64,000 nt of DNA from Limnephilus marmoratus (taxonomy: Eukaryota > Arthropoda > Insecta > Trichoptera > Limnephilidae): assembly GCA_917880885.1 (NCBI GenBank), contig OU862917.1, positions 56,123,227 through 56,187,226 on the forward strand, given 5' to 3'. The position numbers and the translations under genes were made by a program. A model generated the notes under the pieces. The model worked only from the letters and a program-made list of their open reading frames with translations, was not told where the DNA came from and did no database searches. The first letter of the stretch is position 1. The number at the start of each line of letters is the position of its first letter. Positions 41,471 to 54,837 of this stretch are shown here, one piece after another.

Positions 41471-42290
41471 GCAAATTTCTGAGATCAATTAATTTCAAAT
41501 TAGGTATTCCCGCGGTTGACATAAACTATGAATCTTTATTAGAAAAAATGCGACTCTTATCGTTAAAAGATAGAAGAATACTCAATGATCTAATTTTTTT
41601 ATTTAAAATAAACAATAACTGGTTTGACTCCCCAGAATTAATCTCATTAATAAATGACCATGTACCTTGTAGACCGACTCGACTCAAAACACCTTTCCAT
41701 TGTGACAATACTATGACGAACGCAGAACAAAACTCAACCATAAATCGCTTGCATATTTTAGGCAATGAATATGCTAATATCGATCACGCCGCCGGTAATC
41801 TGGCATCATACAAAAGATGCGTTAAACTAAATTTGTTTGCTAGTAACAAGTAAATATAATAGATCATGTAAACATAATATGCCTACCAGACCAGTACTTC
41901 ACTCTAAAACTATTAATGCACTAGAAATCATAGGTACTTGTAAAATTTATCATATCGGTTAACATAATCCAGTATTTATTACTTTTTATATTTTATTTTT
42001 AAATCTTTGTAGGTATTTTACATTTCATTGTTTTATTTCTCTCTTTAAATTTTTATTTTAACTTTTACCTAATAATTTATGGTTTGTATTTTAATACTTT
42101 ATATTTTATACTATTCACTTTATAATTTACTTTTATACACTACTTATTACCTTACTTTTTACCTTTTTTCTTAAATTTTACCAACATTATACTGTTATTC
42201 TTCATGTTGTTATAATATTATAAGTATGTCAATTATGTTAATGGCTCGTGTTGTGCCGTTTATGTGTAAATAAATAAATAAATAAATAAG
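41470..42290 (+). pseudogene. LINE A fragment 3: C-terminus and 3' end
   Basis: The frame resumes (R)KFLRSINFKLGIP and runs to a stop at 41851-41853 with the SPELISLINDHVPCRPTRL block. An AT-rich 3' UTR follows and ends in (AAAT)n at about 42268-42288. With the two earlier fragments it forms one continuous LINE 3' half. Confidence 0.9.
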
Positions 42291-42572
42291 ACTTTTTCAT
42301 GCATGTTGGGATAGGTGATGGGTCATGCAAATATGGGATGTGGGATGGGATGGGATGGGATGTCATGGGTTAGTGGGTAAATAGGTTAGTATGTCTGTCT
42401 AACATGGGCTATCAACTGCTCCAACATTTGTTTAACGGCGTGAGGGAACCATGTAAAACCTCAGCCGGAGCTGTATTGTGTATCTGAAAGAAATGGGAAG
42501 GTGGTCATTGCTTACCCTCTTAACGGAACCATTTGTAGGAAAGGTAGTGTTCTTTAGCGTTCTAGCGTTCTC

Positions 42573-42604
<32 letters not shown>
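42291..42604. repeat. GGGAT-rich stretch and (TA)n microsatellite
   Basis: It contains GGGATGGGATGGGATGGGAT near 42342 and a TA dinucleotide run from about 42575 that leads directly into unit X1. Confidence 0.75.
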
Positions 42605-42614
<10 letters not shown>

Positions 42615-42834
42615 TTGTTCACTTTTGGGAAAGGTCACGGAAAACCTCACTTTCGATTTGAGGGGAAAAGCGACCACTCTGCCCCTCGGGTGGGTGAAAC
42701 CTCACGGGTCACTTTGGCTTGCAAAAATTTGGTAAAATTTGGCAAGCCAAATTGATCTCTAAGCTCATCCGATTTCAAAGGCCCCACGGTTCACTCTTCT
42801 TCGAAGCGAATTCATTGTATCTATCTCTTTTCAA

Positions 42835-43020
42835 ATGCCTGCAAAAGTTGAGAAAGATGTAGCGAAAATCTCCCATACAAAACTGATTTCTGCTATGAAT
42901 TTATTCCAATTAATTAAACGGCGATCTGCCAAATACCGAAGAAAAATTGACATTTTAAAGGCCCTTTGCGGGGTGGTAAATTACGACGAAAAAAAACATT
43001 TTGCGAGAGATGTTTTTTAA
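42835..43020 (+). CDS. Hypothetical 61-codon frame in unit X
   Basis: The frame begins MPAKVEKDVAKISHTKLIS, a start shared with a different frame in unit Y at 45918, then diverges into a basic segment (KRRSAKYRRKIDILKALCG). The same frame exists in the second X copy (49474-49659) with one substitution. No domain is recognised and I do not claim that it is expressed. Confidence 0.2.
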   Translation: MPAKVEKDVAKISHTKLISAMNLFQLIKRRSAKYRRKIDILKALCGVVNYDEKKHFARDVF

Positions 43021-43496
43021 TAATCATAAATTATACAAGATTTAGAAACTTTTAAAACAAAAACATGTGTAGCTTCCCATTTAAAATGTTTCACAATATC
43101 GCGTCAAACTTTGCAATTATATCTGACATTTGCGAAAAATCCAACAACATCGAAAATGCACATCGTTCTCAGCCTGTTAAATCGGTAGATATTTGAAATG
43201 TTTATTTATTTTCTTCAACCTTGCAATACTGAACATGGAACACTATCCAAAACCACCTGAGGTTTTCAGTCAGGCCATGACACCGTTGGCTGACGTAATT
43301 TGTATGGGAAATGTTCTTAAACCAGCGCAGGTGTTCGATTTTCAGGCTGTGCTTGAGGTGGTTACGACAAAGTTTAACGTTTGTGTTGCCATATAAATAA
43401 CATATTGTTTTAGAATATTTTGATGAACTAGGTAGGTACCCTGAAAATTACATAAACGGATAAATAATTATCCACGGGTATCATCTATAAATTATA

Positions 43497-44170
43497 GCTC
43501 ATGAACGACTGGTCCAAATTGGATAATTCTTTTTGAGTTGGTTTCGTTATTGTTCGGGCAAGGTTTGTATAAAACTTCTGATGAGCTCTGGAATAATAAA
43601 ATTTGTTTAAAATTAATCGCCGAAATCTATATATGCGCATAGCTTCCGAGCGAATGCACCAAATTGAATAATTCTTTCGTTGTTGTATTTGTTATTATTA
43701 GGACAAATTTTGAATAAAATTACTGGTGAGCTCTGGCATAACGAAATTTGTTTAAAAATGATTCGCCGAAATGTAAGTACGCTCATAACTTCAGAACGAC
43801 TTCACGTAATTGAATAATTCTTTTTTTGTTGCGTTCCTTATTGTTAGGACAAAGTTTGTATACAACTACTGGTAAGCTCTGGCATTTTGAAATATGTTTA
43901 AAAATTAATCGATGAAATGTAAGTACGCGCATAACTTCGGAACGACTGCACCTAATTGGGTAATTATTTTTTTGTTGTTATCGTTATTGTAAGGACAAGT
44001 TTTAAATAAAACTACTGGTGAGCTCTGGCATTATGAAATTTGCATAAAAATGAATCGTCGAAATGTATGTACGCGCATAACTTCCGAAAGACTGCACCAA
44101 ATTGAATAATTCTTTTTTTGTTATGTTTGTTTATTGGCTGGTGAGCTCTGGCATTTTTGCAAAATTTGCA
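43497..44170 (+). repeat. ~145-bp tandem repeat, four to five copies
   Basis: Units share ATAACTTC(G)GAACGACTGCAC, TTGAATAATTCTTTTTTTGTT and GGTGAGCTCTGGCAT in the same order and are moderately diverged. The same array occurs at about 50136-50825 in copy 2. Confidence 0.85.
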
Positions 44171-44512
44171 TAAAAATATTTCAATAGGTGGCACGCGAGC
44201 TGTTTGAAAACTAAATGTAACGGCAATGAAATAATGAGCGCGGGAGGGGGGGAAAAATACCACGGAGGGGGGAGGGTAACCTGGGAAGGCGGAGGGGAAC
44301 CCGTGAGGTGGTTTTGCGGGATGGAGGAAGGGGGGGGGGTAGAGTACGCTATGAAAGAATATTTTTTCTGTTCTTTTTTTTACTCGAATAAAACAAAATT
44401 TTAAAAGTATAAATACCAGGAGTGCAGAACTAAGCAAGGGAAAATATATTAAGAACATGTTTTTTTTCAATTATTTCTGGCTTTTTGGGAAAGGTGAATT
44501 TATATGCATTTA

Positions 44513-44817
44513 ATTTTTTTTTTTTACATGAGCTCCACACAGGACGCCGTGGGGAAAATAATTTCCCTCAGGTCCTATGTCATCTTTGGGGATGCTGTGT
44601 GGAGGATTTTTTTTGGGAAAGGAAGGAGATGAGAGTTCTGGGAAGCAAAAGGGTTTAAGGGGTGGGTAGGAATCTGGGGTTCAGTGTGTCCTGGGCATCC
44701 GCCTCCAAGACCTAGACAGACCTCACCCCATGAACCCGGGCACCCCTACTAAATCACCAAACGTAGCGAACCACTTGGGGTGACCTATGGCAGAGGTGTT
44801 GGTTAACCAATAAAGGT
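44513..44817 (-). repeat. SINE-like repeat within unit X1
   Basis: Minus-strand copy with a T-run, TACATGAGCTCCACACAGGA, GGAAAATAATTTCCCTCAGG and GATGCTGTGTGGAGG, then the family body to GTTGGTTAACCAATAAAGG. Its tail matches the LINE 3' end at 41290-41394. Confidence 0.8.
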
Positions 44818-44849
44818 CAACTTTGGGGATTTGTATTTCTACATAACAT

Positions 44850-45590
44850 TATATACAACGGGTACCCGGCATGCGTTGCAACAACACTGTAACCTCGGGG
44901 TCAACTTAACTGTAATGGTTCCATTCCAAGTTCCGGGAAACTACATTATAATTCAAGCGCCTTGCAAACGCATGCACTGTATTATAACATTACATACAAC
45001 GGGTACCCGGCATGCGTTGCAACATCACTGTAATCTCGGGGTCAACTTAACTGTAATGGTTCCATTCCAAGTTCCGGGAAACTACATTATTATGCAAGCG
45101 CCTTGCAAACGCCTGCTTTATATTATAACATTATATACAAAGGGTACCCGGCATGCGTTGCAACATCACTGTAATCTCGGGGTCAACTTAACTGTAATGG
45201 TTCCATTCCAAGTTCCGGGAAACTACATTATAATGCAAGCGCCTTGCAAACGCCTGCAATATATTATAACATTATATACAACGGGTACCCGGCATGCGAT
45301 GCAAGATCACTGTAACCTCGGGGTCAACTTTACTGTAATGGTTCCATCATAATTCCTGGGAAATAACATTTTAAAGTAAGTGCCTGCAATATATAACATG
45401 ATATACAATGGTTACTCGGCATGCGTTGCAAGGTCACTGTAACCTCGGGGTCAACTTAACTGTAATGGTTCCATTCCAATTCCTGGAAAATTACATTTAA
45501 ATGCAAGCGCTGCACTACATAACATTATATACAACGGTTACCCGGCATGGGTTGCAAGGTCACTGTAACCTCAGGTTTCTTCATATATTT
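44850..45590 (+). repeat. 141-bp tandem array in X1 (about 6 units)
   Basis: Each unit contains GGTACCCGGCATGCGTTGCAA, GGTCAACTTAACTGTAATGG and GCAAGCGCCTTGCAAACGC. The 141-bp length keeps one frame open for 47 residues per unit across several units; the last two units are shorter and diverged. Confidence 0.92.
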
Positions 45591-47399
45591 AATTTAAAAC
45601 ACACTCCTCCTCGCTTCATCCACGTTCACACGCAAATCGCATAGTGTTTTAACCCGTCAGTTGCTTCTGCAACGGGCAAAACCTAGTATATATAGTATTG
45701 TTCACTTTTGGGAAAGGTCACGGAAAACCTCACTTTCGATTTGAGGGGAAAAGCGACCACTCTGCCCCTCGGGTGGGTGAAACCTCACGGGTCACTTTGG
45801 CTTGCAAAAATTTGGTAAAATTTGGCAAGCCAAATTGATCTCTAAGCTCATCCGATTTCAAAGGCCCCACGGTTCACTCTTCTTCGAAGCGAATTCATTG
45901 TATCTATCTCTTTTCAAATGCCTGCAAAAGTTGAGAAAGATGTAGCGAAAATCTCCCATACAAAACTGATTTCGCTAGGTACGCAGATTTTAAATGTCAT
46001 CTTTCATTTTTCGTTTTCCCACCGGCCGACTGGCATACGCGATTTTGTCGAAAATATCACGCTTGGAAGCCAAAATTTAGTGAAATTCCGTCAACAAGAG
46101 TTTTTCAAAGGTCAATTGACCGTCGTAATTATCACTTTTCTCAAAAACATCGTTGTTATATTCGTTTGACAAACTGACATGTGCAAAAAAACAACATAAA
46201 AGTCGAGTATTGAAACTAATCTTTAAAATTATGTACTGTTTTCACGGCGCCGCCAGTCGACAGGACATAGAATTAAAACATTTCATTAGAAAAATTTAAA
46301 AATAGACTAAAATTCAAATTCGAACGCGAAACAAAATTGGAGTGTCTTAAATTGGCGTTGTTAGCAGGTTTTAAAATCGAATTTCATCATTCATGAATCG
46401 TTATTATGCCGGTACACGGTGGTAAAAAAAATGCTGCTCGAAATATAATAATTATTTTTTTAATTATTTTGAATGATAATTTTCTTGATATTTTTTTTTT
46501 CGAAAATATAGTCGGGCCTTCACGACTAACGTTAGAGCGGCGTAGAAACATTTCTCAAATGACGATGCTTAGAATTTCAGTTTTTTTCCATACATGTATC
46601 GTTGTGAATAATTATTTATTACGAAAGTAGTATGCGCGTTCGTGAATTTAAAAGTTGGATGTTTGACCGATGTCATTTCTAGAAAAATATTTAAAAAAAG
46701 ACGATTTTATTTTTATTTTAAAAAAAATATTATTATTTAATCAATTTATTTTTACCAAAAATGAGTAACGCAGTTTTGGCGGACCCTGTTATTTAGAACA
46801 CACAGATAAACCATGCAACTTAGTGATGGAAATAAGTGCTTAGGTACCTACCTACCGGCTTACCGACTTACTACCGTGGTTTTTTTGCGAAAATGAGTAG
46901 GTACCTAGACGAATTATGTAGGTACTTACGTTGGATGCCGGGTTGTTGCAATAAAATTGAAGAATTCAACATTTCTTTAAAGTTAATTCTAACGTTCTGC
47001 GTAAGTTCTATTCGAGTTCTGATGTTATATCATTTTATCCAGTTGCACCACAAAACTGAAACAATTACAGAACTTTAAAATAACTTTCACAGAACGTGAA
47101 AATTAATTGAAAATTTTGGAGAATTATTAAATTTTTTTGAAAGAACCTATCAAAATATTTTTCATTTATGAATGTGTAGGTAAAGTTTCGTTCTTTTTGG
47201 ACATTCTCAAATAATAATACCAGTAATGGCCAGTACCTACTTATGAGGGAACGTTGTTGACGAATTAATGAAAAATTAATATATTGTGTAAATTTAATAG
47301 CAAAGATGGTACAATTTTTTTTTTCAAATGGTGTAGGTACTTGAAAATTGTACGGAAATTAATTGTTTTATACATTATTAACTAAATTTTAATGATAAT

Positions 47400-47580
47400 A
47401 CGGCACAAGAGTCCCAACTACTGAAGTCAGTGAAACTATGGCATCCCCAGTTGGGGTATGTTGTGAGGCTAAAGGTAGTGGGGAGGGGAAGGAGATGGAG
47501 ACGAGGAAGGTGGGGAAGTACCTGGCTATTCAGATCTGGTCACCAAAAACGGCAAAAGCCATTTCAAGCAACGTTATGAA
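47400..47580 (+). repeat. Copy of the repeat seen as an inverted pair at 29.5-30.0 kb
   Basis: It contains GGCACAAGAGTCCCAACTAC, GGGGTATGTTGTGAGGCT and CTGGCTATTCAGATCTGGTC in the same order as at 29760-29940. Confidence 0.75.
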
Positions 47581-47929
47581 AATTAATAAATTTAAATATC
47601 TTAACATGGTCAATTTTTTGCTAAATTATGCAGGTAAAAGCATACTTTTTTTAAGTTAATTTTCACGTTCTGTGTTAATTCTTCTTCGATTCCGATGAAA
47701 CTTTGGGGACCTTCGATTCTTAATGTATAAAATGGTGAGCTCTGGCATCATGAAATTATGCATTGCTAAACCGTTCATCCGATTGCGATGAAACTTTGGG
47801 AATTTGATGTGTGCATGCCTCCGATGGCGACTAGATACTTCTGTTTGACAGGTTTCAGCTGCTAGGCCCTGCGGGTGGCCTTATACATACGTATGTTTAA
47901 CCACTGAGCGTTGCTCTCCTCGCCTTCTT

Positions 47930-48027
47930 TGCCTTAAAAAACCCTCAACCCAATATCTACAAAGATGAGATTACCCTGAGGGAAATTATTTTCCTCGGGG
48001 TCTTCTGTGTGGAGCTCATGTAAAAAA
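47930..48027 (+). repeat. SINE/LINE tail fragment
   Basis: + strand fragment limited to the shared tail (CCCTGAGGGAAATTATTTTC, TGTGTGGAGCTCATGTAAAA). Confidence 0.7.
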
Positions 48028-48181
48028 GGATAAATACCAGGAGTGCAGAACTAAGCAAGGGAAAAAATATTAAGAACATGTTTTTTTTTCAATTATTTCT
48101 GGCTTTCACCATCCAAGGGTACTATGTAGGTCATCATTTAAGACTGACATAGACAGGAAAGGTGAATTTATATGCATTTAA

Positions 48182-48483
48182 TTATTTTTTTTTTACATGA
48201 GCTCCACACAGGAGGCCGTGGGGAAAATAATTTCCCTCAGGGCCTATGTCTTCTTTGGGGATGCTGTGTGGAGGATTTTTTTTAGGAAAGGAAGGAGATG
48301 AGAGTTCTGGGAAGGAAAAGGGTTTAAGGGGTGGGTAGGAATCTGGGGTTCAGTGTGTCCTGGTCATCCGCCTCTAAGACCTAGACAGACCTAACCCCAT
48401 GAACCCGGGCACCCCTACTATATCACCAAACCTAGCGAACCACTTGAGGTGACCTATGGCAGACGTGTTGGTTATCCAATAAA
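48182..48483 (-). repeat. SINE-like repeat within unit Y1
   Basis: The same family and orientation as in X1, at the same distance from the 141-bp array. Confidence 0.8.
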
Positions 48484-48507
48484 GGACAACTTTGGGGATT
48501 TGTATTT

Positions 48508-49135
48508 CTATATTACATTATATACAACGGGTACCCGGCATGCGTTGCAACATCACTGTAATCTCGGGGTCAACTTAACTGTAATGGTTCCATTCCAAGT
48601 TCCGGGAAACTACATTATAATGCAAGCGCCTTACAAACGCCTGCTTTATATTATAACATTATATACAAAGGGTACCCGGCATGCGTTGCAAGATCACTGT
48701 AACCTCGGGGTCAACTTAACTGTAATGGTTCCATTCCAAGTTCCAATAAACTACATTATAATGCAAGCGCCTTGCAAACGCCTGCACTTTATTATAATAT
48801 TATATACAACGGGTACCCGGCATGCGTTGCAAGATCACTGTAACCTCGGGGTCAATTAAACTGTAATGGTTACATTCCAAGTTCCGGGAAACTACATTAT
48901 AATACAAGCGCCTTGCAAACACCTGATTTATATTAAAACATTATATACAAAGGGTACCCGGCATGCGTTGCGACATCACTGTAACCTTGGGGTCAACATA
49001 ACTGTAATGGTTCCATTCCAAGTTCAGGGAAACTACATTATTATGCAAGCGCCTTGCAAATGCCTGCACTATATTATAACATTATAAACAACGGGTACCC
49101 GGCATGCGTTGCAAGGTCACTGTAACCTCAGGTTT
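48508..49135 (+). repeat. 141-bp tandem array in Y1 (about 5 units)
   Basis: The same unit as in X1, with one fewer repeat. Confidence 0.9.
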
Positions 49136-51149
49136 CTTCATATATTTATTTAACACACACTCCTCCTTGCTTCATCCACGTTCACACGTCAAATCGCATA
49201 GTGTTTTAACCCGTTAGTTGCTTCTGCAACGAGCCCAGCTAGTATATATAGTATTGTTCACTTTTGGGAAAGGTCACGGAAAACCTCACTTTCGATTTGA
49301 GGGGAAAAGCGACCACTCTGCCCCTCGGGTGGGTGAAACCTCACGGGTCACTTTGGCTTGCAAAAATTTGGTAAAATTTGGCAAGCCAAATTGATCTCTA
49401 AGCTCATCCGATTTCAAAGGCCCCACGGTTCACTCTTCTTCGAAGCGAATTCATTGTATCTATCTCTTTTCAAATGCCTGCAAAAGTTGAGAAAGATGTA
49501 GCGAAAATCTCCCATACAAAACTGATTTCTGCTCTGAATTTATTCCAATTAATTAAACGGCGATCTGCCAAATACCGAAGAAAAATTGACATTTTAAAGG
49601 CCCTTTGCGGGGTGGTAAATTACGACGAAAAAAAACATTTTGCGAGAGATGTTTTTTAATAATCATAAATTATACAAGATTTAGAAACTTTTAAAACAAA
49701 AACATGTGTAGCTTCCCATTTAAAATGTTTCACAATATCGCGTCAAACTTTGCAATTATATCTGACATTTGCGAAAAATCCAACAACATCGAAAATGCAC
49801 ATCGTTCTCAGCCTGTTAAATCGGTAGATATTTGAAATGTTTATTTATTTTCTTCAACCTTGCAATACTGAACATGGAACACTATCCAAAACCACCTGAG
49901 GTTTTCAGTCAGGCCATGACACCGTTGGCTGACGTAATTTGTATGGGAAATGTTCTTAAACCAGCGCAGGTGTTCTATTTTCAGGCTGTGCTTGAGGTGG
50001 TTACGACAAAGTTTAACGTTTGTATTGCCATATAAATAACATATTGTTTTAGAATATTTTGATGAACTAGGTAGGTACCCTGAAAATTACATAAACGGAT
50101 AAATAATTATCCACGGGTATCATCTATAAATTATAGCTCATGAACGACTGGTCCAAATTGGATAATTCTTTTTGAGTTGGTTTCGTTATTGTTCGGGCAA
50201 AGTTTGTATAAGACGACTGATGAGCTCTGGAATAATAAAATTTGTTTAAAATGAATCGCCGAAATCTATAAATGCGCATAGCTTCCGAGCGAATACACAA
50301 AATTGAATAATTCTTTCGTTGTTGTATTTGTTATTACTAGGACAAGTTTTGAATAAAATTACTGGTGAGCTCTGGCATAACGAAATTTGTTTAAAAATGA
50401 TTCGCCGAAATGTAAGGACGCTCATAACTTCAGAACGACTGCACGTAATTGAATAATTCTTTTTTTGTTGCGTTCCTTATTGTTAGGACAAAGTTTGTAT
50501 ACAACTACTGGTGAGCTCTGGCATTTTGAAATATGTTTAAAAATTAATCGATGAAATGTAAGTACGCGCATAACTTCGGAACGACTGCACCTAATTGGGT
50601 AATTATTTTTTTGTTGTTATCGTTATTGTAAGGACAAGTTTTAAATAAAACTACTGGTGAGCTCTGGCATTATGAAATTTGCATAAAAATGAATCGTCGA
50701 AATGTATGTACGCGCATAACTTCCGAAAGACTGCACCAAATTGAATAATTCTTTTTTTGTTATGTTTGTTTATTGGCTGGTGAGCTCTGGCATTTTTGCA
50801 AAATTTGCATAAAAATATTTCAATAGGTGGCACGCGAGCTGTTTGAAAACTAAATGTAACGGCAATGAAATAATGAGCGCGGGAGGGGTGAAAAATACCA
50901 CGGAGGGGGGAGGGTAACCTGGGAAGGCGGAGGGGAACCCGTGAGGGGGTTTTGCGGGATGGAGGAAGGGGGGGGGGGGTAGAGTACGCTATGAAAGAAT
51001 ATTTTTTCTGTTCTTTTTTTTACTCGAATAAAACAAAATTTTAAAAGTATTAATACCAGGAGTGCAGAACTAAGCAAGGGAAAATATATTAAGAACATGT
51101 TTTTTTTCAATTATTTCTGGCTTTTTGGGAAAGGTGAATTTATATGCAT

Positions 51150-51457
51150 TTAATTTTTTTTTTTTTACATGAGCTCCACACAGGACGCCGTGGGGAAAAT
51201 AATTTCCCTCAGGTCCTATGTCATCTTTGGGGATGCTGTGTGGAGGATTTTTTTTAGGAAAGGAAGGAGATGAGAGTTCTGGGAAGGAAAAGGGTTTAAG
51301 GGGTGGGTAGGAATCTGGGGTTCAGTGTGTCCTGGGCATCCGCCTCCAAGACCTAGACAGACCTCACCCCATGAACCCGGGCACCCCTACTAAATCACCA
51401 AACGTAGCGAACCACTTGGGGTGACCTATGGCAGAGGTGTTGGTTAACCAATAAAGG
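51150..51457 (-). repeat. SINE-like repeat within unit X2
   Basis: Counterpart of the copy at 44513-44817. Confidence 0.8.
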
Positions 51458-51481
51458 TCAACTTTGGGGATTTGTATTTCT

Positions 51482-52230
51482 ACATAACATTATATACAAC
51501 GGGTACCCGGCATGCGTTGCAACAACACTGTAACCTCGGGGTCAACTTAACTGTAATGGTTCCATTCCAAGTTCCGGGAAACTACATTATAATTCAAGCG
51601 CCTTGCAAACGCATGCACTGTATTATAACATTACATACAACGGGTACCCGGCATGCGTTGCAACATCACTGTAATCTCGGGGTCAACTTAACTGTAATGG
51701 TTCCATTCCAAGTTCCGGGAAACTACATTATTATGCAAGCGCCTTGCAAACGCCTGCTTTATATTATAACATTATATACAAAGGGTACCCGGCATGCGTT
51801 GCAACATCACTGTAATCTCGGGGTCAACTTAACTGTAATGGTTCCATTCCAAGTTCCGGGAAACTACATTATAATGCAAGCGCCTTGCAAACGCCTGCAA
51901 TAAATTATAACATTATATACAACGGGTACCCGGCATGCGTTGCAAGATCACTGTAACCTCGGGGTCAACTTAACTGTAATGGTTCCATTCCAAGTTCCTG
52001 AAAACTACATTATAATACAAGCGCCTTGCAAACGCCTGCTTTACATTGTAACATTATATACAAAGGGTACCCGGCATGCGTTGCAAAATCACTGTAACCT
52101 CGGGGTCAACTTAACTGTAATGGTTCCATTCCAATTCCTGGCAAATTACATTTTAATGCAAGCGCTGCACTACATAACATTATATACAACGGGTACCCGG
52201 CATGCGTTGCAAGGTCACTGTGAACTAAGG
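51482..52230 (+). repeat. 141-bp tandem array in X2 (about 6 units)
   Basis: Counterpart of the X1 array; the last units are less diverged than in X1, showing independent change since duplication. Confidence 0.9.
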
Positions 52231-54837
52231 TTTCTTCATATATTTAATTTAACACACACTCCTCCTTGCTTCATCCACGTTCACACGTCAAATCGCATAA
52301 TGTTTTAACCCATCAGTTGCTTCTGCAACGGGCAAAACCTAGTATATATAGTATTGTTCACTTTTGGGAAAGGTCACGGAAAACCTCACTTTCGATTTGA
52401 GGGGAAAAGCGACCACTCTGCCCCTCGGGTGGGTGAAACCTCACGGGTCACTTTGGCTTGCAAAAATTTGGTAAAATTTGGCAAGCCAAATTGATCTCTA
52501 AGCTCATCCGATTTCAAAAGCCCCACGGTTCACTCTTCTTCGAAGCGAATTCATTGTATCTATCTCTTTTCAAATGCCTGCAAAAGTTGAGAAAGATGTA
52601 GCGAAAATCTCCCATACAAAACTGATTTCGCTAGGTACGCAGATTTTAAATGTCATCTTTCATTTTTCGTTTTCCCACCGGCCGACTGGCATACGCGATT
52701 TTGTCGAAAATATCACGCTTGGAAGCCAAAATTTAGTGAAATTCCGTCAACAAGAGTTTTTCAAAGGTCAATTGACCGTCGTAATTATCACTTTTCTCAA
52801 AAACATCGTTGTTATATTCGTTTGACAAACTGACATGTGCAAAAAAACAACATAAAAGTCGAGTATTGAAACTAATCTTTAAAATTATGTACTGTTTTCA
52901 CGGCGCCGCCAGTCGACAGGACATAGAATTAAAACATTTCATTAGAAAAATTTAAAAATAGACTAAAATTCAAATTCGAACGCGAAACAAAATTGGAGTG
53001 TCTTAAATTGGCGTTGTTAGCAGGTTTTAAAATCGAATTTCATCATTCATGAATCGTTATTATGCCGGTACACGGTGGTAAAAAAAATGCTGCTCGAAAT
53101 ATAATAATTATTTTTTTAATTATTTTGAATGATAATTTTCTTGATATTTTTTTTTTCGAAAATATAGTCGGGCCTTCACGACTAACGTTAGAGCGGCGTA
53201 GAAACATTTCTCAAATGACGATGCTTAGAATTTCAGTTTTTTTCCATACATGTATCGTTGTGAATAATTATTTATTACGAAAGTAGTATGCGCGTTCGTG
53301 AATTTAAAAGTTGGATGTTTGACCGATGTCATTTCTAGAAAAATATTTAAAAAAAGACGATTTTATTTTTATTTTAAAAAAAATATTATTATTTAATCAA
53401 TTTATTTTTACCAAAAATGAGTAACGCAGTTTTGGCGGACCCTGTTATTTAGAACACACAGATAAACCATGCAACTTAGTGATGGAAATAAGTGCTTAGG
53501 TACCTACCTACCGGCTTACCGACTTACTACCGTGGTTTTTTTGCGAAAATGAGTAGGTACCTAGACGAATTATGTAGGTACTTACGTTGGATGCCGGGTT
53601 GTTGCAATAAAATTGAAGAATTCAACATTTCTTTAAAGTTAATTCTAACGTTCTGCGTAAGTTCTATTCGAGTTCTGATGTTATATCATTTTATCCAGTT
53701 GCACCACAAAACTGAAACAATTACAGAACTTTAAAATAACTTTCACAGAACGTGAAAATTAATTGAAAATTTTGGAGAATTATTAAATTTTTTTGAAAGA
53801 ACCTATCAAAATATTTTTCATTTATGAATGTGTAGGTAAAGTTTCGTTCTTTTTGGACATTCTCAAATAATAATACCAGTAATGGCCAGTACCTACTTAT
53901 GAGGGAACGTTGTTGACGAATTAATGAAAAATTAATATATTGTGTAAATTTAATAGCAAAGATGGTACAATTTTTTTTTCAAATGGTGTAGGTACTTGAA
54001 AATTGTACGGAAATTAATTGTTTTATACATTATTAACTAAATTTTAATGATAATACGGCACAAGAGTCCCAACTACTGAAGTCAGTGAAACTATGGCATC
54101 CCCAGTTGGGGTATGTTGTGAGGCTAAAGGTAGTGGGGAGGGGAAGGAGATGGAGACGAGGAAGGTGGGGAAGTACCTGGCTATTCAGATCTGGTCACCA
54201 AAAACGGCAAAAGCCATTTCAAGCAACGTTATGAAAATTAATAAATTTAAATATCTTAACATGGTCAATTTTTTGCTAAATTATGCAGGTAAAAGCATAC
54301 TTTTTTTAAGTTAATTTTCACGTTCTGTGTTAATTCTTCTTCGATTCCGATGAAACTTTGGGGACCTTCGATTCTTAATGTATAAAATGGTGAGCTCTGG
54401 CATCATGAAATTATGCATTGCTAAACCGTTCATCCGATTGCGATGAAACTTTGGGAATTTGATGTGTGCATGCCTCCGATGGCGACTAGATACTTCTGTT
54501 TGACAGGTTTCAGCTGCTAGGCCCTGCGGGTGGCCTTATACATACGTATGTTTAACCACTGAGCGTTGCTCTCCTCGCCTTCTTTGCCTTAAAAAACCCT
54601 CAACCCAATATCTACAAAGATGAGATTACCCTGAGGGAAATTATTTTCCTCGGGGTCTTCTGTGTGGAGCTCATGTAAAAAAGGATAAATACCAGGAGTG
54701 CAGAACTAAGCAAGGGAAAAAATATTAAGAACATGTTTTTTTTTCAATTATTTCTGGCTTTCACCATCCAAGGGTACTATGTAGGTCATCATTTAAGACT
54801 GACATAGACAGGAAAGGTGAATTTATATGCATTTAAT

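Larger units (their letters stand above)
42605..45686 (+). mobile_element. Helitron-like unit X, copy 1 (3.1 kb)
   Basis: It starts (T)ATATATAGTATTG and ends in hairpin CCCG-[TCAG]-TTGC-TTCT-GCAA-CGGG, then CAAAAC and CTAG, followed by T. Hairpin plus CTRR about 10 nt later is the Helitron 3' end. The first 286 bp and last ~1.3 kb are shared with unit Y; the middle (42891-44404) is unique to X. It has a ~145-bp array and a 141-bp array and no Rep/helicase, so it is non-autonomous. A 5' TC is not evident, which is the weak point of the Helitron call. Confidence 0.7.
45688..49242 (+). mobile_element. Helitron-like unit Y, copy 1 (3.55 kb)
   Basis: It has the same first 286 bp as X and the same last ~1.3 kb, with a different middle of about 2.05 kb (45974-48025). 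The 3' end is hairpin CCCG-[TTAG]-TTGC-TTCT-GCAA-CG(A)G, CCCAG, CTAG. Short frames such as 45918-46169, 46406-46630 and 46836-47078 show no recognisable domain. Confidence 0.7.
49244..52342 (+). mobile_element. Helitron-like unit X, copy 2
   Basis: It is nearly identical to X1 (scattered substitutions such as 42895/49534 A-to-C and small indels), including the 3' end CAACGGGCAAAACCTAG. The offset from X1 is 6639 bp at the shared ATGCCTGCAAAAG. Confidence 0.72.

Noticed and set aside
41231..41482. Poly-lysine or poly-phenylalanine frames around 41400
   Set aside because: They are translations of the LINE poly(A) tail.
46406..46630. Short hydrophobic frames in unit Y as captured host genes
   Set aside because: No domain, AT-rich low-complexity codons and no sign of exon structure; identity between the copies reflects recent duplication.
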